34,761 bases of DNA from Verrucomicrobiales bacterium (lineage in GTDB: Bacteria > Verrucomicrobiota > Verrucomicrobiia > Limisphaerales > JACDHS01): NCBI GenBank assembly GCA_028293445.1, contig JAQGOU010000326.1:1-34761 (forward strand), in the 5' to 3' direction. The notes beneath the pieces are model-generated. The model made no database searches. It was not told the origin of the DNA and saw only the letters and a program-made list of their open reading frames with translations. Positions 17,013 through 25,396 of the stretch are shown here, piece by piece; within the stretch, counting starts at the first letter, position 1; every line of letters starts with the position of its first letter. The position numbers were made by a program, and so were the translations under genes.

Positions 17013-17042
17013 TTGGCTATCGAACTATTGTCTATTGGCTAT
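17013..17042. repeat. Heptamer-built repeat, right copy
   Basis: On the plus strand this reads TTGGCTAT, CGAACTAT, TGTCTAT, TGGCTAT. Outer modules match the left copy while the two middle modules are in swapped order. It ends 29 bases before ispD. No ORF is supported between the copies (16918-17012). Confidence 0.75.
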
Positions 17043-17071
17043 GCGAACGAAGCTAGCTAGACTCCGCGCCC

Positions 17072-17749
17072 ATGACATCAGCCATCATTGTCGCCGCTGG
17101 CAAAGGGACGCGCATGGGGCCAAACATCGACAAGCTATTTCTCGAAGTCGCTGGCAAACCGGTCGTCGTTCACACCTGGAAGACATTTGAAAATGCCTCC
17201 TGCATCGACGAAATCATCCTTGTCGTTCGCGACGGCATGCAATCCGCGTTCTCGGAACTGGCGCAACAAAATGATTTCAAAAAACCCTTCCGTTTCGTCA
17301 TCGGCGGCAAGGAACGGCAGGACTCCGTCTGGAATGGCTTATTGGCTCTTTCACCTGACGCACAAATCGTCGCCATCCAGGATGGCGCTCGCCCGTGCAC
17401 TAGCGTCGACTTGATTCAGGCTACGATTACTGCCGCGCGCGAAGTCGGTGCCGCCGTCGCCGCGCAAGCGGTTACCGACACCATCAAAGAAACCGCCGAC
17501 GGCGCGACCATCTCGCGTCATCTGGATCGCAGTCGGCTCTGGGCCGTGCAGACCCCTCAAACGTTCCGCGTCGACGTGATTCGCCATGCCCTCGGGCTGG
17601 TTCGTGAGAAGAATTTGAGCGTTACCGACGATACCGCCGCCTGCGAATTGATCGGGCAACCCGTAAAGCTCGTGGCTTCTCTCACCCCCAACCCCAAGGT
17701 CACGCTCCCGAGCGATTTGCCCTATATCGAACTGCTTTTGCGAAAATAA
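17072..17749 (+). CDS. ispD: 2-C-methyl-D-erythritol 4-phosphate cytidylyltransferase
   Basis: 225 residues, typical length. The N-terminal nucleotide-binding loop IIVAAGKGTRMG (residues 4-15) with K20 in NIDKLF, the segment VAIQDGARPC carrying the CTP/metal Asp, and the later TPQTFRVDVI and VTDDTAACE motifs identify the IspD family. It transfers CMP from CTP to methylerythritol phosphate in the MEP pathway of isoprenoid synthesis. No ispF is adjacent. It is followed on the same strand by the protease gene after a 111-base gap. Confidence 0.96.
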   Translation: MTSAIIVAAGKGTRMGPNIDKLFLEVAGKPVVVHTWKTFENASCIDEIILVVRDGMQSAFSELAQQNDFKKPFRFVIGGKERQDSVWNGLLALSPDAQIVAIQDGARPCTSVDLIQATITAAREVGAAVAAQAVTDTIKETADGATISRHLDRSRLWAVQTPQTFRVDVIRHALGLVREKNLSVTDDTAACELIGQPVKLVASLTPNPKVTLPSDLPYIELLLRK

Positions 17750-17860
17750 GGTGATTTCCGACCCGCGAACCGGCACTATGCTGTTCGTGATTGAGCGAAA
17801 AAACTTCGTGCACCCGCTTGCGGTTGTTCCGCTCCCAAACTATTTTTCGTCAGCAGAAAT

Positions 17861-19198
17861 ATGAAGAGACGATTCGTTTATGGGTTTGTCGGGCTTATCC
17901 TCGGCCTGAATTTATTTGTTGGCGCGCAGATTTATTTATACTCCGCCAAAGCCTCCGACAAAAACGACCCCTACACCAACTACCGATTACTTTCCGAAGT
18001 TCTGGAAAAGGTCCGCCAGGAATATGTCGATGGCGACAAAGTAACTTACGAGGAACTCATCCACGGGGCGCTCAAAGGCATGCTGGGTACGCTCGATCCG
18101 CACAGTGAGTTCATGGACGTTAAGAAATATAAGGAACTGAAAGACGATACTCAGGGCGAATTTGGCGGCGTCGGCATTGTCATCTCCATGAGCAAAGACA
18201 AATACCTGACCGTCGTGGCGCCGATGGAAGACACTCCCGGTTTCAAAGCAGGCATTCTCTCGGGCGACCGTATCACCAAAATTGACGGCAAGAGCACGGA
18301 AAAGATGACGCTGGAAGATGCCGTGAAGCGTTTGCGCGGTGAACCTGATACCGCAGTGACCCTCGAAGTCTATCGTCCCTCGAGCCCGACGAAAGAAGGA
18401 CAGATTAAGGATTTCAAACTGACACGCGCCATCATCAAGGTGGACACCGTCAAAGATGTTAACGGCAAACGTGAATTTCCAATCAGCGACAACCACATCG
18501 GTTACGTGCGCCTCACCCAGTTCGGCGAACAAACGTCCTCTGACCTGGAGAAAGCGTTGAAGAAACTCGAATCGCAGGGGATGCAGGCGCTGGTCCTCGA
18601 TTTGCGTGGCAATCCCGGTGGTCTGCTCGATCAAGCCGGCCAGGTCTGTGAAAAATTTGTTCCTCGCGGACAACTCATCGTCTCGACGGAAGGTCGCGGT
18701 TCCATGCAACGTTCCGAATATCGTGCGCACGGTGATCATCGTCATCCGCAGTTCCCCATTGCTGTTCTGATCAATGGCGGCAGTGCGAGTGCATCGGAAA
18801 TTGTGGCCGGTTGTTTGCAGGACTTGCAAAACCTCACCCACGCCATCGTCATTGGTGAACAATCTTTCGGCAAAGGATCCGTCCAAAGCATCCTGCCGCT
18901 GCCCGATGGCTCGGCGTTGCGTTTGACGACGGCGAAATATTATACGCCCAGTCACAAGGTCATCCATGAACACGGCATCACGCCTGATATCCTGGTGCCG
19001 ATGAGCGACGAAGATGAACGCGATATCTCCTTTAAACGTTCTCCGGGTGGTCTGGAAACGCTCGACGAAAAAGAACGCGACCGCATCAAGAGCATTCACG
19101 ATGTGCAACTCGAACGCGCATCCGACGTTCTGAAGGGAGTCTTGCTCTACAGTCAGCGCAATGGAGTGAAGCCGGAGAAGGTTGCTTCAAAAAATTAG
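17861..19198 (+). CDS. S41 family C-terminal processing peptidase
   Basis: 445 residues with an uncleaved-looking N-terminal membrane segment (about residues 5-25), giving a periplasmic membrane-anchored enzyme. A short helical region precedes the PDZ domain (about 95-180, with FGGVGIVISMSKDKY and GFKAGILSGDRITKI). The catalytic core has VLDLRGNPGGLL, the Ser motif NGGSASASEIVAG (likely Ser310) and the general-base Lys338 in GEQSFGKGSV. Relative to the plant D1 protease the Ser-Lys spacing is about three residues longer. CtpA-type proteases trim exported proteins and modulate cell-wall hydrolases. A strong terminator follows. Confidence 0.95.
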   Translation: MKRRFVYGFVGLILGLNLFVGAQIYLYSAKASDKNDPYTNYRLLSEVLEKVRQEYVDGDKVTYEELIHGALKGMLGTLDPHSEFMDVKKYKELKDDTQGEFGGVGIVISMSKDKYLTVVAPMEDTPGFKAGILSGDRITKIDGKSTEKMTLEDAVKRLRGEPDTAVTLEVYRPSSPTKEGQIKDFKLTRAIIKVDTVKDVNGKREFPISDNHIGYVRLTQFGEQTSSDLEKALKKLESQGMQALVLDLRGNPGGLLDQAGQVCEKFVPRGQLIVSTEGRGSMQRSEYRAHGDHRHPQFPIAVLINGGSASASEIVAGCLQDLQNLTHAIVIGEQSFGKGSVQSILPLPDGSALRLTTAKYYTPSHKVIHEHGITPDILVPMSDEDERDISFKRSPGGLETLDEKERDRIKSIHDVQLERASDVLKGVLLYSQRNGVKPEKVASKN

Positions 19199-19229
19199 TG
19201 GCGCATTCCTTCCAGTGCCGATTTAAATC

Positions 19230-19258
19230 AGCGGCGGCCATGAGGTCGCCGCTTTTTT
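19230..19258 (+). terminator. Intrinsic terminator after the S41 protease gene
   Basis: A 10-bp stem (19230-19239 with 19244-19253, one G-U pair), a 4-nt loop and a run of six T residues. It ends only 5 bases before the tsaD start, so tsaD depends on readthrough or on a promoter inside this region. Confidence 0.88.
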
Positions 19259-19262
19259 GTTG

Positions 19263-20306
19263 ATGTTAATTCTTGCGATTGAAAGTTCCTGCGACGAAAC
19301 CAGCGCTGCTGTCATTCGTGACGGAGTCGTTGTGTCGAATGTCGTCTCTTCGCAAATAAAACTGCACGCTGAATATGGCGGGGTCGTTCCTGAACTTGCG
19401 TCACGCGAACATCTCCGCGGCTTGATCCCGGTGACACAAGCGGCCTTGCGCGAGGCAAATGTCACCGCGATGCAATTGGACGCTCTCACCGCAACGCGCG
19501 GTCCTGGCTTGCCCGCAGCGTTGATGATCGGTCTCAAAGCGGCGCAGGCGATGGCCTTCACGTTGCACAAACCTTTTCTTGGCATTCATCATCACGAAGC
19601 GCATTTGTATTCTCCGTGGATTTCCGGAAACCCGCCGCGCGCGGATTTTGAAAATCTGCAGCCGAACGTCTCGCTGATCGTCAGTGGTGGTCACACGATG
19701 CTCGTTCACGTGGAGCGCGAACTGCATCATCGCGTATTAGGTTCGACCCTCGACGATGCTGCGGGTGAATGCTTCGACAAAGTCGGAAAGCTGATGGGCC
19801 TTCCGTATCCGGCTGGGCCGGAGATCGATCGGCTGGCCGAGCAGGGGAATGCGAAGGCGTTTGATTTTCCCCGTCCGATGTTGAACGACAAGAATGATGA
19901 TTTCAGTTTCGCCGGTTTGAAAACGTCGGTCCGTTACTTCCTGCAAAAAAATCCTGGGCTCCTGGACGACTCACAAACCATTCGAGACCTCTGCGCCAGC
20001 GTTCAAGCCGCCATTGTTCAAGTGCTGGTGAAGAAAACCATTCGCGCCACGCAACGTCTCGGACTTCAGTGCGTGACCGCTTCCGGTGGTGTGACCTGTA
20101 ATCGTTCTCTCCGCAAGGAACTTGCCGCCGCCTGCACCGAAAACGGTTTCACCCTGCGCGTCGCCGAAAAGACCCTCTGCACGGACAACGCCGCCATGAT
20201 CGGCATTCTGGCCGAACGGAAACTGCTGGCGGGTGACGCCGGTGCTTCGCTTGATGCCGAAATTGAGCCGGGTTGGCCTCTGGAGCAGGCAACTTCCCGG
20301 GCATAG
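19263..20306 (+). CDS. tsaD: tRNA N6-adenosine threonylcarbamoyltransferase TsaD
   Basis: 347 residues from ATG 19263, chosen over two TTG codons just upstream because MLILAIESSCDETSAAV is the canonical N-terminus. Signatures are the metal-binding HHHEAHLYSP, SLIVSGGHTMLV, LDDAAGECFDKVGKLMGLPYPAGP, SGGVTCNRSLR and CTDNAAMIG. TsaD transfers the threonylcarbamoyl group to A37 of ANN-decoding tRNAs, working with TsaB, TsaE and TsaC, none of which is in the window. The start lies 5 bases after the terminator T tract. A 42-bp repeat array begins about 60 bases after its stop. Confidence 0.97.
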   Translation: MLILAIESSCDETSAAVIRDGVVVSNVVSSQIKLHAEYGGVVPELASREHLRGLIPVTQAALREANVTAMQLDALTATRGPGLPAALMIGLKAAQAMAFTLHKPFLGIHHHEAHLYSPWISGNPPRADFENLQPNVSLIVSGGHTMLVHVERELHHRVLGSTLDDAAGECFDKVGKLMGLPYPAGPEIDRLAEQGNAKAFDFPRPMLNDKNDDFSFAGLKTSVRYFLQKNPGLLDDSQTIRDLCASVQAAIVQVLVKKTIRATQRLGLQCVTASGGVTCNRSLRKELAAACTENGFTLRVAEKTLCTDNAAMIGILAERKLLAGDAGASLDAEIEPGWPLEQATSRA

Positions 20307-20968
20307 CGCCAAAGGGAGTTTCACCGCCAGTTTCGATCGTAAAATCCCCCAAATCCTGCTCGATTTGAGCCTTAATACGGAAAAAACGCCGATTTCAGAT
20401 CTTGAAATCAGTTTTTTGGCGGACAAAAACCTCGCCGCGACTCTTGAAATGCGCTTTTGGCCGCCCAAAAGACTCTCGCGACTTCTGAAATTGGTTTTTC
20501 GGCGCCCAAACGCCGATTTCAACTCTTGAAACCGGTTTTTGGGCGGACAAAACCTCTCCGCAACTCTTGAAATTGACGTTTTGGCCGATAAAAGCGCTCT
20601 GCGCCCTTCTGAAAACGGTTGGGCGACGCTCGACCAAGCCTCTGCAACTCCTGAAAACGATTGGGCGACGCTGACCAAGCCTCTGCAACTCCTGAAAACG
20701 GTTGGGCGACGCTTGACCATGCCTCTGCAACTCTTGAAAACGGTTGGGCGACGCTTGACCATGCCTCTGCAACTCCTGAAAACGGTTGGGCGACGCTCGA
20801 CCATGCCTCTGCGACCCCTGAAAACGATTGGGCAACGCTTGACCATGTCTCTGCAACTCTTGAAAACGGTCGGGCGACGCTTGACCATGCCTCTGCAAAT
20901 TTAGTTCGGTGTGCAATTTGGGAAACTTTGACCTTTGAACAAAACCGGACCTGAGTAAACTTTAACCC
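20307..20968. other. 662-bp non-coding gap mostly filled by the 42-bp repeat array
   Basis: The region holds the 42-bp minisatellite (20365-20901) plus about 58 bp of flank after tsaD and 67 bp before the SseB-like gene. No stable gene is supported. Open frames crossing the repeats on both strands exist because 42 is a multiple of three, and they shift frame at the 40- and 41-bp units. Confidence 0.8.
20365..20901. repeat. Graded 42-bp tandem repeat array (13 units)
   Basis: Units start at 20365, 20402, 20444, 20486, 20526, 20567, 20609, 20651, 20692, 20734, 20776, 20818 and 20860. Lengths are 37, 42, 42, 40, 41, 42, 42, 41, 42, 42, 42, 42 and 42. Each begins with (T/C)TGAAA and ends near CAACTC. 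The first six units are strongly diverged (T-rich, with GGCGGACAAAA-like cores). The last seven are nearly identical, with cores such as GGTTGGGCGACGCTTGACC. Units are contiguous, with no unique spacers. The gradient implies recent amplification at the sseB-like end. Confidence 0.93.
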
Positions 20969-21775
20969 ATGGCCGACTTTGTTCCTTCAAATGCACTCGA
21001 TCGCGCGATTACCGCTTTGCAGCGGAGCGACTCGGCGACCCCCGAATTTTACCGCCAGTTGGCCGAAGGAGATATCTGGTTTCTCGTCGCGTATCATCCT
21101 GAAGTCGAGGACGCCGTTCTTGAGCTCAAAAATGGATCGCAGCTTCCTTTCATTCGCATAAAAGATTCGGAAGGGCAGGTGGTCCCACTCTTCTCCTCCG
21201 AAGCGCGTCTGAACGAGAGTCTGAAAGCCGGTAAGGTGGCGCCTAAAACTTTTTCAGTAGCGTCGATGCCCGCAAAGCTGGCGCTGCAACTTCTCGGTCG
21301 GGTAGGAATCCGGGCCGTGGTCAACAGGGCGTGCGCGACTGGTTCAATCACCATTCCCGCCAACCTGATGACCGCTCTCGCCGATGGGACTGCGCTCAAA
21401 CCCAAGGGCATGGCGACGGGAGAATCAAGAAATGTCACGCTGACCGTGCTTAACCCGGCCGATTACCCAACGAATTTAATTCAGCCGGTGTTCGAACTCA
21501 TCCGGAAGCACAAGAATTTCCGGGCCGCATGGATCTTTGGTCCGCCGGTCGGAACGGCTCCAACCCCGAAGCCAACTGTTTATTATTTGTTGCTGCTAAT
21601 GGATCCGCGCGACGAAGTGCTCTTTCACGATTTCAACATGGTCGTGCAGGCAGCGCGCGCGGGAGCTTTCGATGTCGAGATGAGCCTGGCCGACGAAAAG
21701 GATAAAGTTGCCGTGGCGAGCTTATTCAAGCAGGCCGCTCCCTTTTACGTCGCCGCCGATTATCAGCAGCCGTAA
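20969..21775 (+). CDS. SseB-family protein (N- and C-terminal SseB domains)
   Basis: 268 residues. The N-terminal half (about 1-125) matches the SseB N-domain pattern: ALDRAITALQRSD, FYRQLAEGDIWFLV, LPFIRIKDSEGQVVPLFSSEARL. The C-terminal half (about 145-265) resembles SseB_C: NPADYPTNLIQPVFELIRKHKNF, a strand YYLLLLMDP, and DFNMVVQAARAG. SseB was named for enhanced serine sensitivity in E. coli. Its molecular function is poorly known and it has no evident catalytic residues. The gene stands alone between the repeat array and the convergent aldehyde dehydrogenase. Confidence 0.85.
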   Translation: MADFVPSNALDRAITALQRSDSATPEFYRQLAEGDIWFLVAYHPEVEDAVLELKNGSQLPFIRIKDSEGQVVPLFSSEARLNESLKAGKVAPKTFSVASMPAKLALQLLGRVGIRAVVNRACATGSITIPANLMTALADGTALKPKGMATGESRNVTLTVLNPADYPTNLIQPVFELIRKHKNFRAAWIFGPPVGTAPTPKPTVYYLLLLMDPRDEVLFHDFNMVVQAARAGAFDVEMSLADEKDKVAVASLFKQAAPFYVAADYQQP

Positions 21776-21818
21776 AGACCGTGCCGGAAAATTATCCCTT
21801 TGATCCTTACGGATATCC

Positions 21819-23408
21819 TTAGCCGACGAGGTCATCCTTCGTCAGCTTGGAATCGACGAGACGCCAGACGTTGCGCCGATTCTTGTTTTGTAACGCCGTC
21901 GGCAGTGCGGAGTCGGGAAAGCTTTGGAAACAGATCGGTCGCGCAAATCGTTTGATCGCCGCGGTGCCGACCGAGGTGAACATTGGATTCGTCGTGGCAG
22001 GGTAGGGGCCGCCATGGTGCATCGAGGGACAAACTTCCACTCCCGTTGGAAAACCATTGAAGAGTAAACGTCCGACCTTTTGTTGGAGAATGGAAACGAG
22101 ATTCTTGTGTTGGGCGAGATCTTCTTCCGTGCCGTGAATCGTCGCGGTGAGCTGCCCTGGCAACGCTCTCGCTATCTTCTCGAAGTCGGTTGCTGAATCA
22201 CAACTGACGACCAGGGTCGAGGGACCAAAGAGTTCCTCGTGCAACACTTCATTGGCCAGGAACGTTTGGGCGTTCGTCGTGAAAACTGTGGCTGGCGCAC
22301 GCTGTTTATCTGTGGCGGCGGATTTGCCCACCACACGAACGCCGGAAACATTTTCCAACCCCGCGATGCCTTTATTAAAATTGGCGCAAAGGTTTTGATA
22401 TAACATGGTCCCGGACGGTGCGTTGGTAGCCACTTGCCCCGCTTTTTCTAAAAAGGAATTCAGGTCGGCTCCGTTCAAACCAAACGCCAATCCAGGGTTT
22501 GTGCAGAACTGGCCAACGCCCATCGTAACGGATTGAACGAGACCTTCGGCGATGGCGGCGCCGTTTTTCTTCAAAGCGCCCGGTAAAATGAAAACAGGAT
22601 TCGTGCTTCCCATTTCCGCGTAAACAGGAATCGGTTCCGGACGCGCCGCAGCCGCATCGAAGAGCGCACGACCGGCTTTCAGTGAGCCGGTAAAACCAAC
22701 GGCTTTGACTTGAGGATGGCGCACCAGGTGCAAGCCGACGTCGTGACTCACGCCATGGACCATGGAGAAAATTCCAGCGGGCATTTTGGTGGCGGTAATC
22801 GCAAGGCGAAAGGCTTGTGCGACGAGTTCTGATGTTCCTGGGTGGGCGGGATGTGCTTTGACGATGACCGGATTGCCGGCCGCAAGCGCCGAAATCGTGT
22901 CGCCGCCCGGGACCGAGAATGCCAAGGGAAAATTGCTCGCACCAAAAATCGCGACCGGTCCGATGGGGATCAGCATTCGACGCAGATCAGCTTTCGGAAA
23001 CGGCTTGCGGTCGGGAATGGCGCGGTCGATGGTCGCTTCGAGCCATGAACCTTCGCGAATGAGATCCGCAAACATTTTGATCTGACCCACGGTGCGTCCG
23101 CGTTCCATGAGCAATCGTGCTTCGGGTAAACCGGTTTCCGCCTGGGCGCGTGCAATCAGATCCGGGCCGAGACGCAAGAGTTCTTCGGCGACTTGATCGA
23201 GGAATGCAGCGATCTGTTCCGCCGGCAGTGCAGACAACGTTTCGAACGCTTCAGCCGCCAACGCCACAGCACTGTCGATTTCTTCCCGGGTCGCTTCTGA
23301 GAATTTTGGTGCTAAGGTTTCGCCAGAAGCTGGGTTAACGGCTGAAAACGTTGTCGTCCCTGTAGCAGAAAGCTTCTCGCCAATAAAATTGTTTCCGTGC
23401 AAGTTCAT
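21819..23408 (-). CDS. NADP-dependent aldehyde dehydrogenase, ketoglutarate-semialdehyde type
   Basis: 529 residues from ATG 23408. An in-frame upstream start at 23489 would add 27 residues and nearly reach the divergent gene, so I prefer the shorter form, MNLHGNNFIGEKLS. Aldehyde dehydrogenase signatures are FGASNFPLAFSVPGGDT, VKAHPAHPGTSELV, GFTGSLKAG, the general-base Glu of AEMGSTNP (about 265) and the catalytic Cys302 in GVGQFCTNPGL. The GQFCTNPG context is typical of 2,5-dioxovalerate (alpha-ketoglutaric semialdehyde) dehydrogenases of sugar-acid and hydroxyproline breakdown. No other pathway gene is nearby, so the substrate is uncertain. Confidence 0.9.
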   Translation of the reverse strand: MNLHGNNFIGEKLSATGTTTFSAVNPASGETLAPKFSEATREEIDSAVALAAEAFETLSALPAEQIAAFLDQVAEELLRLGPDLIARAQAETGLPEARLLMERGRTVGQIKMFADLIREGSWLEATIDRAIPDRKPFPKADLRRMLIPIGPVAIFGASNFPLAFSVPGGDTISALAAGNPVIVKAHPAHPGTSELVAQAFRLAITATKMPAGIFSMVHGVSHDVGLHLVRHPQVKAVGFTGSLKAGRALFDAAAARPEPIPVYAEMGSTNPVFILPGALKKNGAAIAEGLVQSVTMGVGQFCTNPGLAFGLNGADLNSFLEKAGQVATNAPSGTMLYQNLCANFNKGIAGLENVSGVRVVGKSAATDKQRAPATVFTTNAQTFLANEVLHEELFGPSTLVVSCDSATDFEKIARALPGQLTATIHGTEEDLAQHKNLVSILQQKVGRLLFNGFPTGVEVCPSMHHGGPYPATTNPMFTSVGTAAIKRFARPICFQSFPDSALPTALQNKNRRNVWRLVDSKLTKDDLVG

Positions 23409-23497
23409 TCGAGTTTTTGTCAGTAAATCAGAATGGCAGGCTGGCGCTAGTTTATAGTTCGCAGATAAACGCGAATTCAGCGATTGCATACAGTTTG
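23409..23497. promoter_or_regulatory. Divergent promoter region, aldehyde dehydrogenase and TMTC-like gene
   Basis: 89 bp separate the chosen divergent starts. Both must be driven from here unless the longer start codons are used. No clear operator or -10/-35 pair stood out on either strand. Confidence 0.4.
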
Positions 23498-25396
23498 ATG
23501 AATCGAATCAGTCAATGGTTTCTGAAACAGCCCGAGCACATTCGCTCAGGATTGGTTCTCATCCTGTTAACAGGTTTGATTCTGGCGGGTTTCTGGGAGG
23601 TCACACATTGTGACTTCGTTAATTTCGACGACACAGAATACCTCACGGAAAATTTTCATGTGCAGCAAGGGGTGACGTGGAAACAGGTGGCCTGGGCTTT
23701 ACAAAGCAATCACGCCGGAAACTGGCATCCGCTCACGTGGATATCGCACATGATCGATTGGAGTCTCTACGGGGCAAAAGCGGCAGGGCACCATTTCACG
23801 AACCTTCTCTTTCACATCGGGAACACGCTTCTTCTGTTTTTGATTTTGAAGGAGATGACAAAAGCATTGTGGAAAAGCGCGTTTGTCGCGGCGCTCTTCG
23901 CAATTCACCCGATGCATGTTGAATCAGTGGCCTGGATATCAGAGCGCAAAGATGTGCTCAGCGCCTTCTTTGCCCTGCTGACGATTTGGTTCTACTGGCG
24001 TTATGCGGACTGGAAACGGACCGCAACCGCAAACGGCGGGGAAGGTGTGGATGCGCATCGAAAGACCGCGAAGCTTCATTACTTTCTCGCACTCGTTTGT
24101 TTCAGCCTTGGTTTGATGTCGAAGCCGATGTTGGTGACGCTGCCATTTGTTTTATTGCTTCTGGATTTTTGGCCGCTGGAAAGAATGGGTGACTTTGATT
24201 CGTTGCGTGCGGCGGCGGAGAAGATCAAGGTTCTGCTGCTGGAGAAGTGGCTGTTTTTTGTCCTGACGATGGCGGCCTCTGTTACGACTTTCCTGGTGCA
24301 GAGGAATGCGGGGGCGATGGGATCCAATTACTCACTTCCTAATCGCCTGGCGAATGCGTTTGCATCTTACGTCGTGTACATCGGAAAACTGCTTTGGCCG
24401 TTAGACCTTGCGGTCTTTTATCCGTTATCCCCGAGGCAAGACATGACTCGTGCCCTCTGCTCATTCCTTGTCATTGCCTGCATTTCGCTTCTGGTCCTGA
24501 TGAGAGCAAAGACAAAGCGCTATATCTTTACCGGTTGGTTTTGGTTTGTGGGAATGCTCGTGCCGGTCATAGGTTTTGTTCAAGTGGGAATTCAAGCGAT
24601 GGCGGATCGCTACAGTTACCTTCCGGCGATTGGTCTTTTTATCCTGATAGCGTGGGGCGCGGGCGAGTGCTTGAAAAAGGTGCGCCTGTTGCCGTTCCTG
24701 GCTACGGCAGTTGTAATTGCGTGCACCTTGCTGACGCAAAGACAGGTGTCATTCTGGCAGAACAGTGCGACGCTGTTTTCCCACGTTTTTGCGGTAACGA
24801 GAAAAACTCCCGTCTCGCACATTCAACTGGGGGCAGCTCTGGGTTTTTGTCGGCGTTATGAAGAGGCGATTCCCTACTTCGAACGGGCAGCGAAATTGGA
24901 TCCCGAAAGTGACCTGGCGCATCTTGATTGGGGGATCGTGTTGATTGCGATGGGAAAGAATGAGGAGGCGGCAACGCACCTGCAACAAAGTATTCGCCTG
25001 AATCCCGATGTGCCGAGTGCTCATGATAATCTTGGAATTGCGCTGACGCATTTGAAGCGCTACACGGAAGCAGAGTCCGAGTACAGAAGGGCATTGAAGC
25101 TTGCTCCCGGTAATCCCGCCGTATTATCACGGTTGGCATTTTCGTTGATGGAACAGAAAAAGTTCGATGAGGCAGAACCCATTTTTCTCCAGGCGCTTCG
25201 GTTGAATTCCTCGTTGCAGGAGGCGCATATCTATCTCGGCTTTATTTACGTCACGGAGAAAAGATTCGATGAAGCGATCGAGCATTGTATCGCGGCCGTC
25301 CGAATCAACCCGAATGATGTTCAGGCGCAGAATAATTTACAGACGGTCATTTCAAGGAAGAGAGAAGCACAGGAAAGCGCTGTCAAAGTGCCTTAA
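23498..25396 (+). CDS. TMTC-like polytopic membrane protein with C-terminal TPR repeats
   Basis: 632 residues from ATG 23498; a longer form from 23417 would add 27 residues overlapping the divergent gene. The N-terminal two thirds has about ten membrane spans and a first-loop segment [12 protein letters not shown] with the paired acidic residues usual in GT-C glycosyltransferases. The hallmark [18 protein letters not shown] follows at about residue 137. The last 200 residues are tetratricopeptide repeats, about five or six units (for example [20 protein letters not shown]). The architecture resembles eukaryotic TMTC protein O-mannosyltransferases and bacterial relatives, so a membrane glycosyltransferase acting on a lipid-linked sugar donor is plausible. 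Its stop overlaps the convergent fucose-synthase stop (shared TTAA). Confidence 0.82.
   Translation: MNRISQWFLKQPEHIRSGLVLILLTGLILAGFWEVTHCDFVNFDDTEYLTENFHVQQGVTWKQVAWALQSNHAGNWHPLTWISHMIDWSLYGAKAAGHHFTNLLFHIGNTLLLFLILKEMTKALWKSAFVAALFAIHPMHVESVAWISERKDVLSAFFALLTIWFYWRYADWKRTATANGGEGVDAHRKTAKLHYFLALVCFSLGLMSKPMLVTLPFVLLLLDFWPLERMGDFDSLRAAAEKIKVLLLEKWLFFVLTMAASVTTFLVQRNAGAMGSNYSLPNRLANAFASYVVYIGKLLWPLDLAVFYPLSPRQDMTRALCSFLVIACISLLVLMRAKTKRYIFTGWFWFVGMLVPVIGFVQVGIQAMADRYSYLPAIGLFILIAWGAGECLKKVRLLPFLATAVVIACTLLTQRQVSFWQNSATLFSHVFAVTRKTPVSHIQLGAALGFCRRYEEAIPYFERAAKLDPESDLAHLDWGIVLIAMGKNEEAATHLQQSIRLNPDVPSAHDNLGIALTHLKRYTEAESEYRRALKLAPGNPAVLSRLAFSLMEQKKFDEAEPIFLQALRLNSSLQEAHIYLGFIYVTEKRFDEAIEHCIAAVRINPNDVQAQNNLQTVISRKREAQESAVKVP

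Noticed and set aside
17987-19108. 373-residue antisense ORF opposite the S41 protease gene
   Set aside because: It is a shadow of the protease gene with no recognisable domain, and the sense protein has all catalytic motifs.
20365-20901. CRISPR array
   Set aside because: Units are contiguous and homologous along their whole 42 bp; there are no unique spacers, no short direct repeat with dyad, and no cas genes in the window.
19971-20916. Repeat-containing protein genes on the minus strand (305- and 173-residue frames)
   Set aside because: They arise from the period of 42, change reading phase at the 40- and 41-bp units, and one runs antisense into tsaD.
23409-23497. N-terminal extensions of the divergent aldehyde dehydrogenase and TMTC-like genes
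   Set aside because: Each longer form would run through the opposite gene's upstream region; the inner ATG of each gives the expected family N-terminus.
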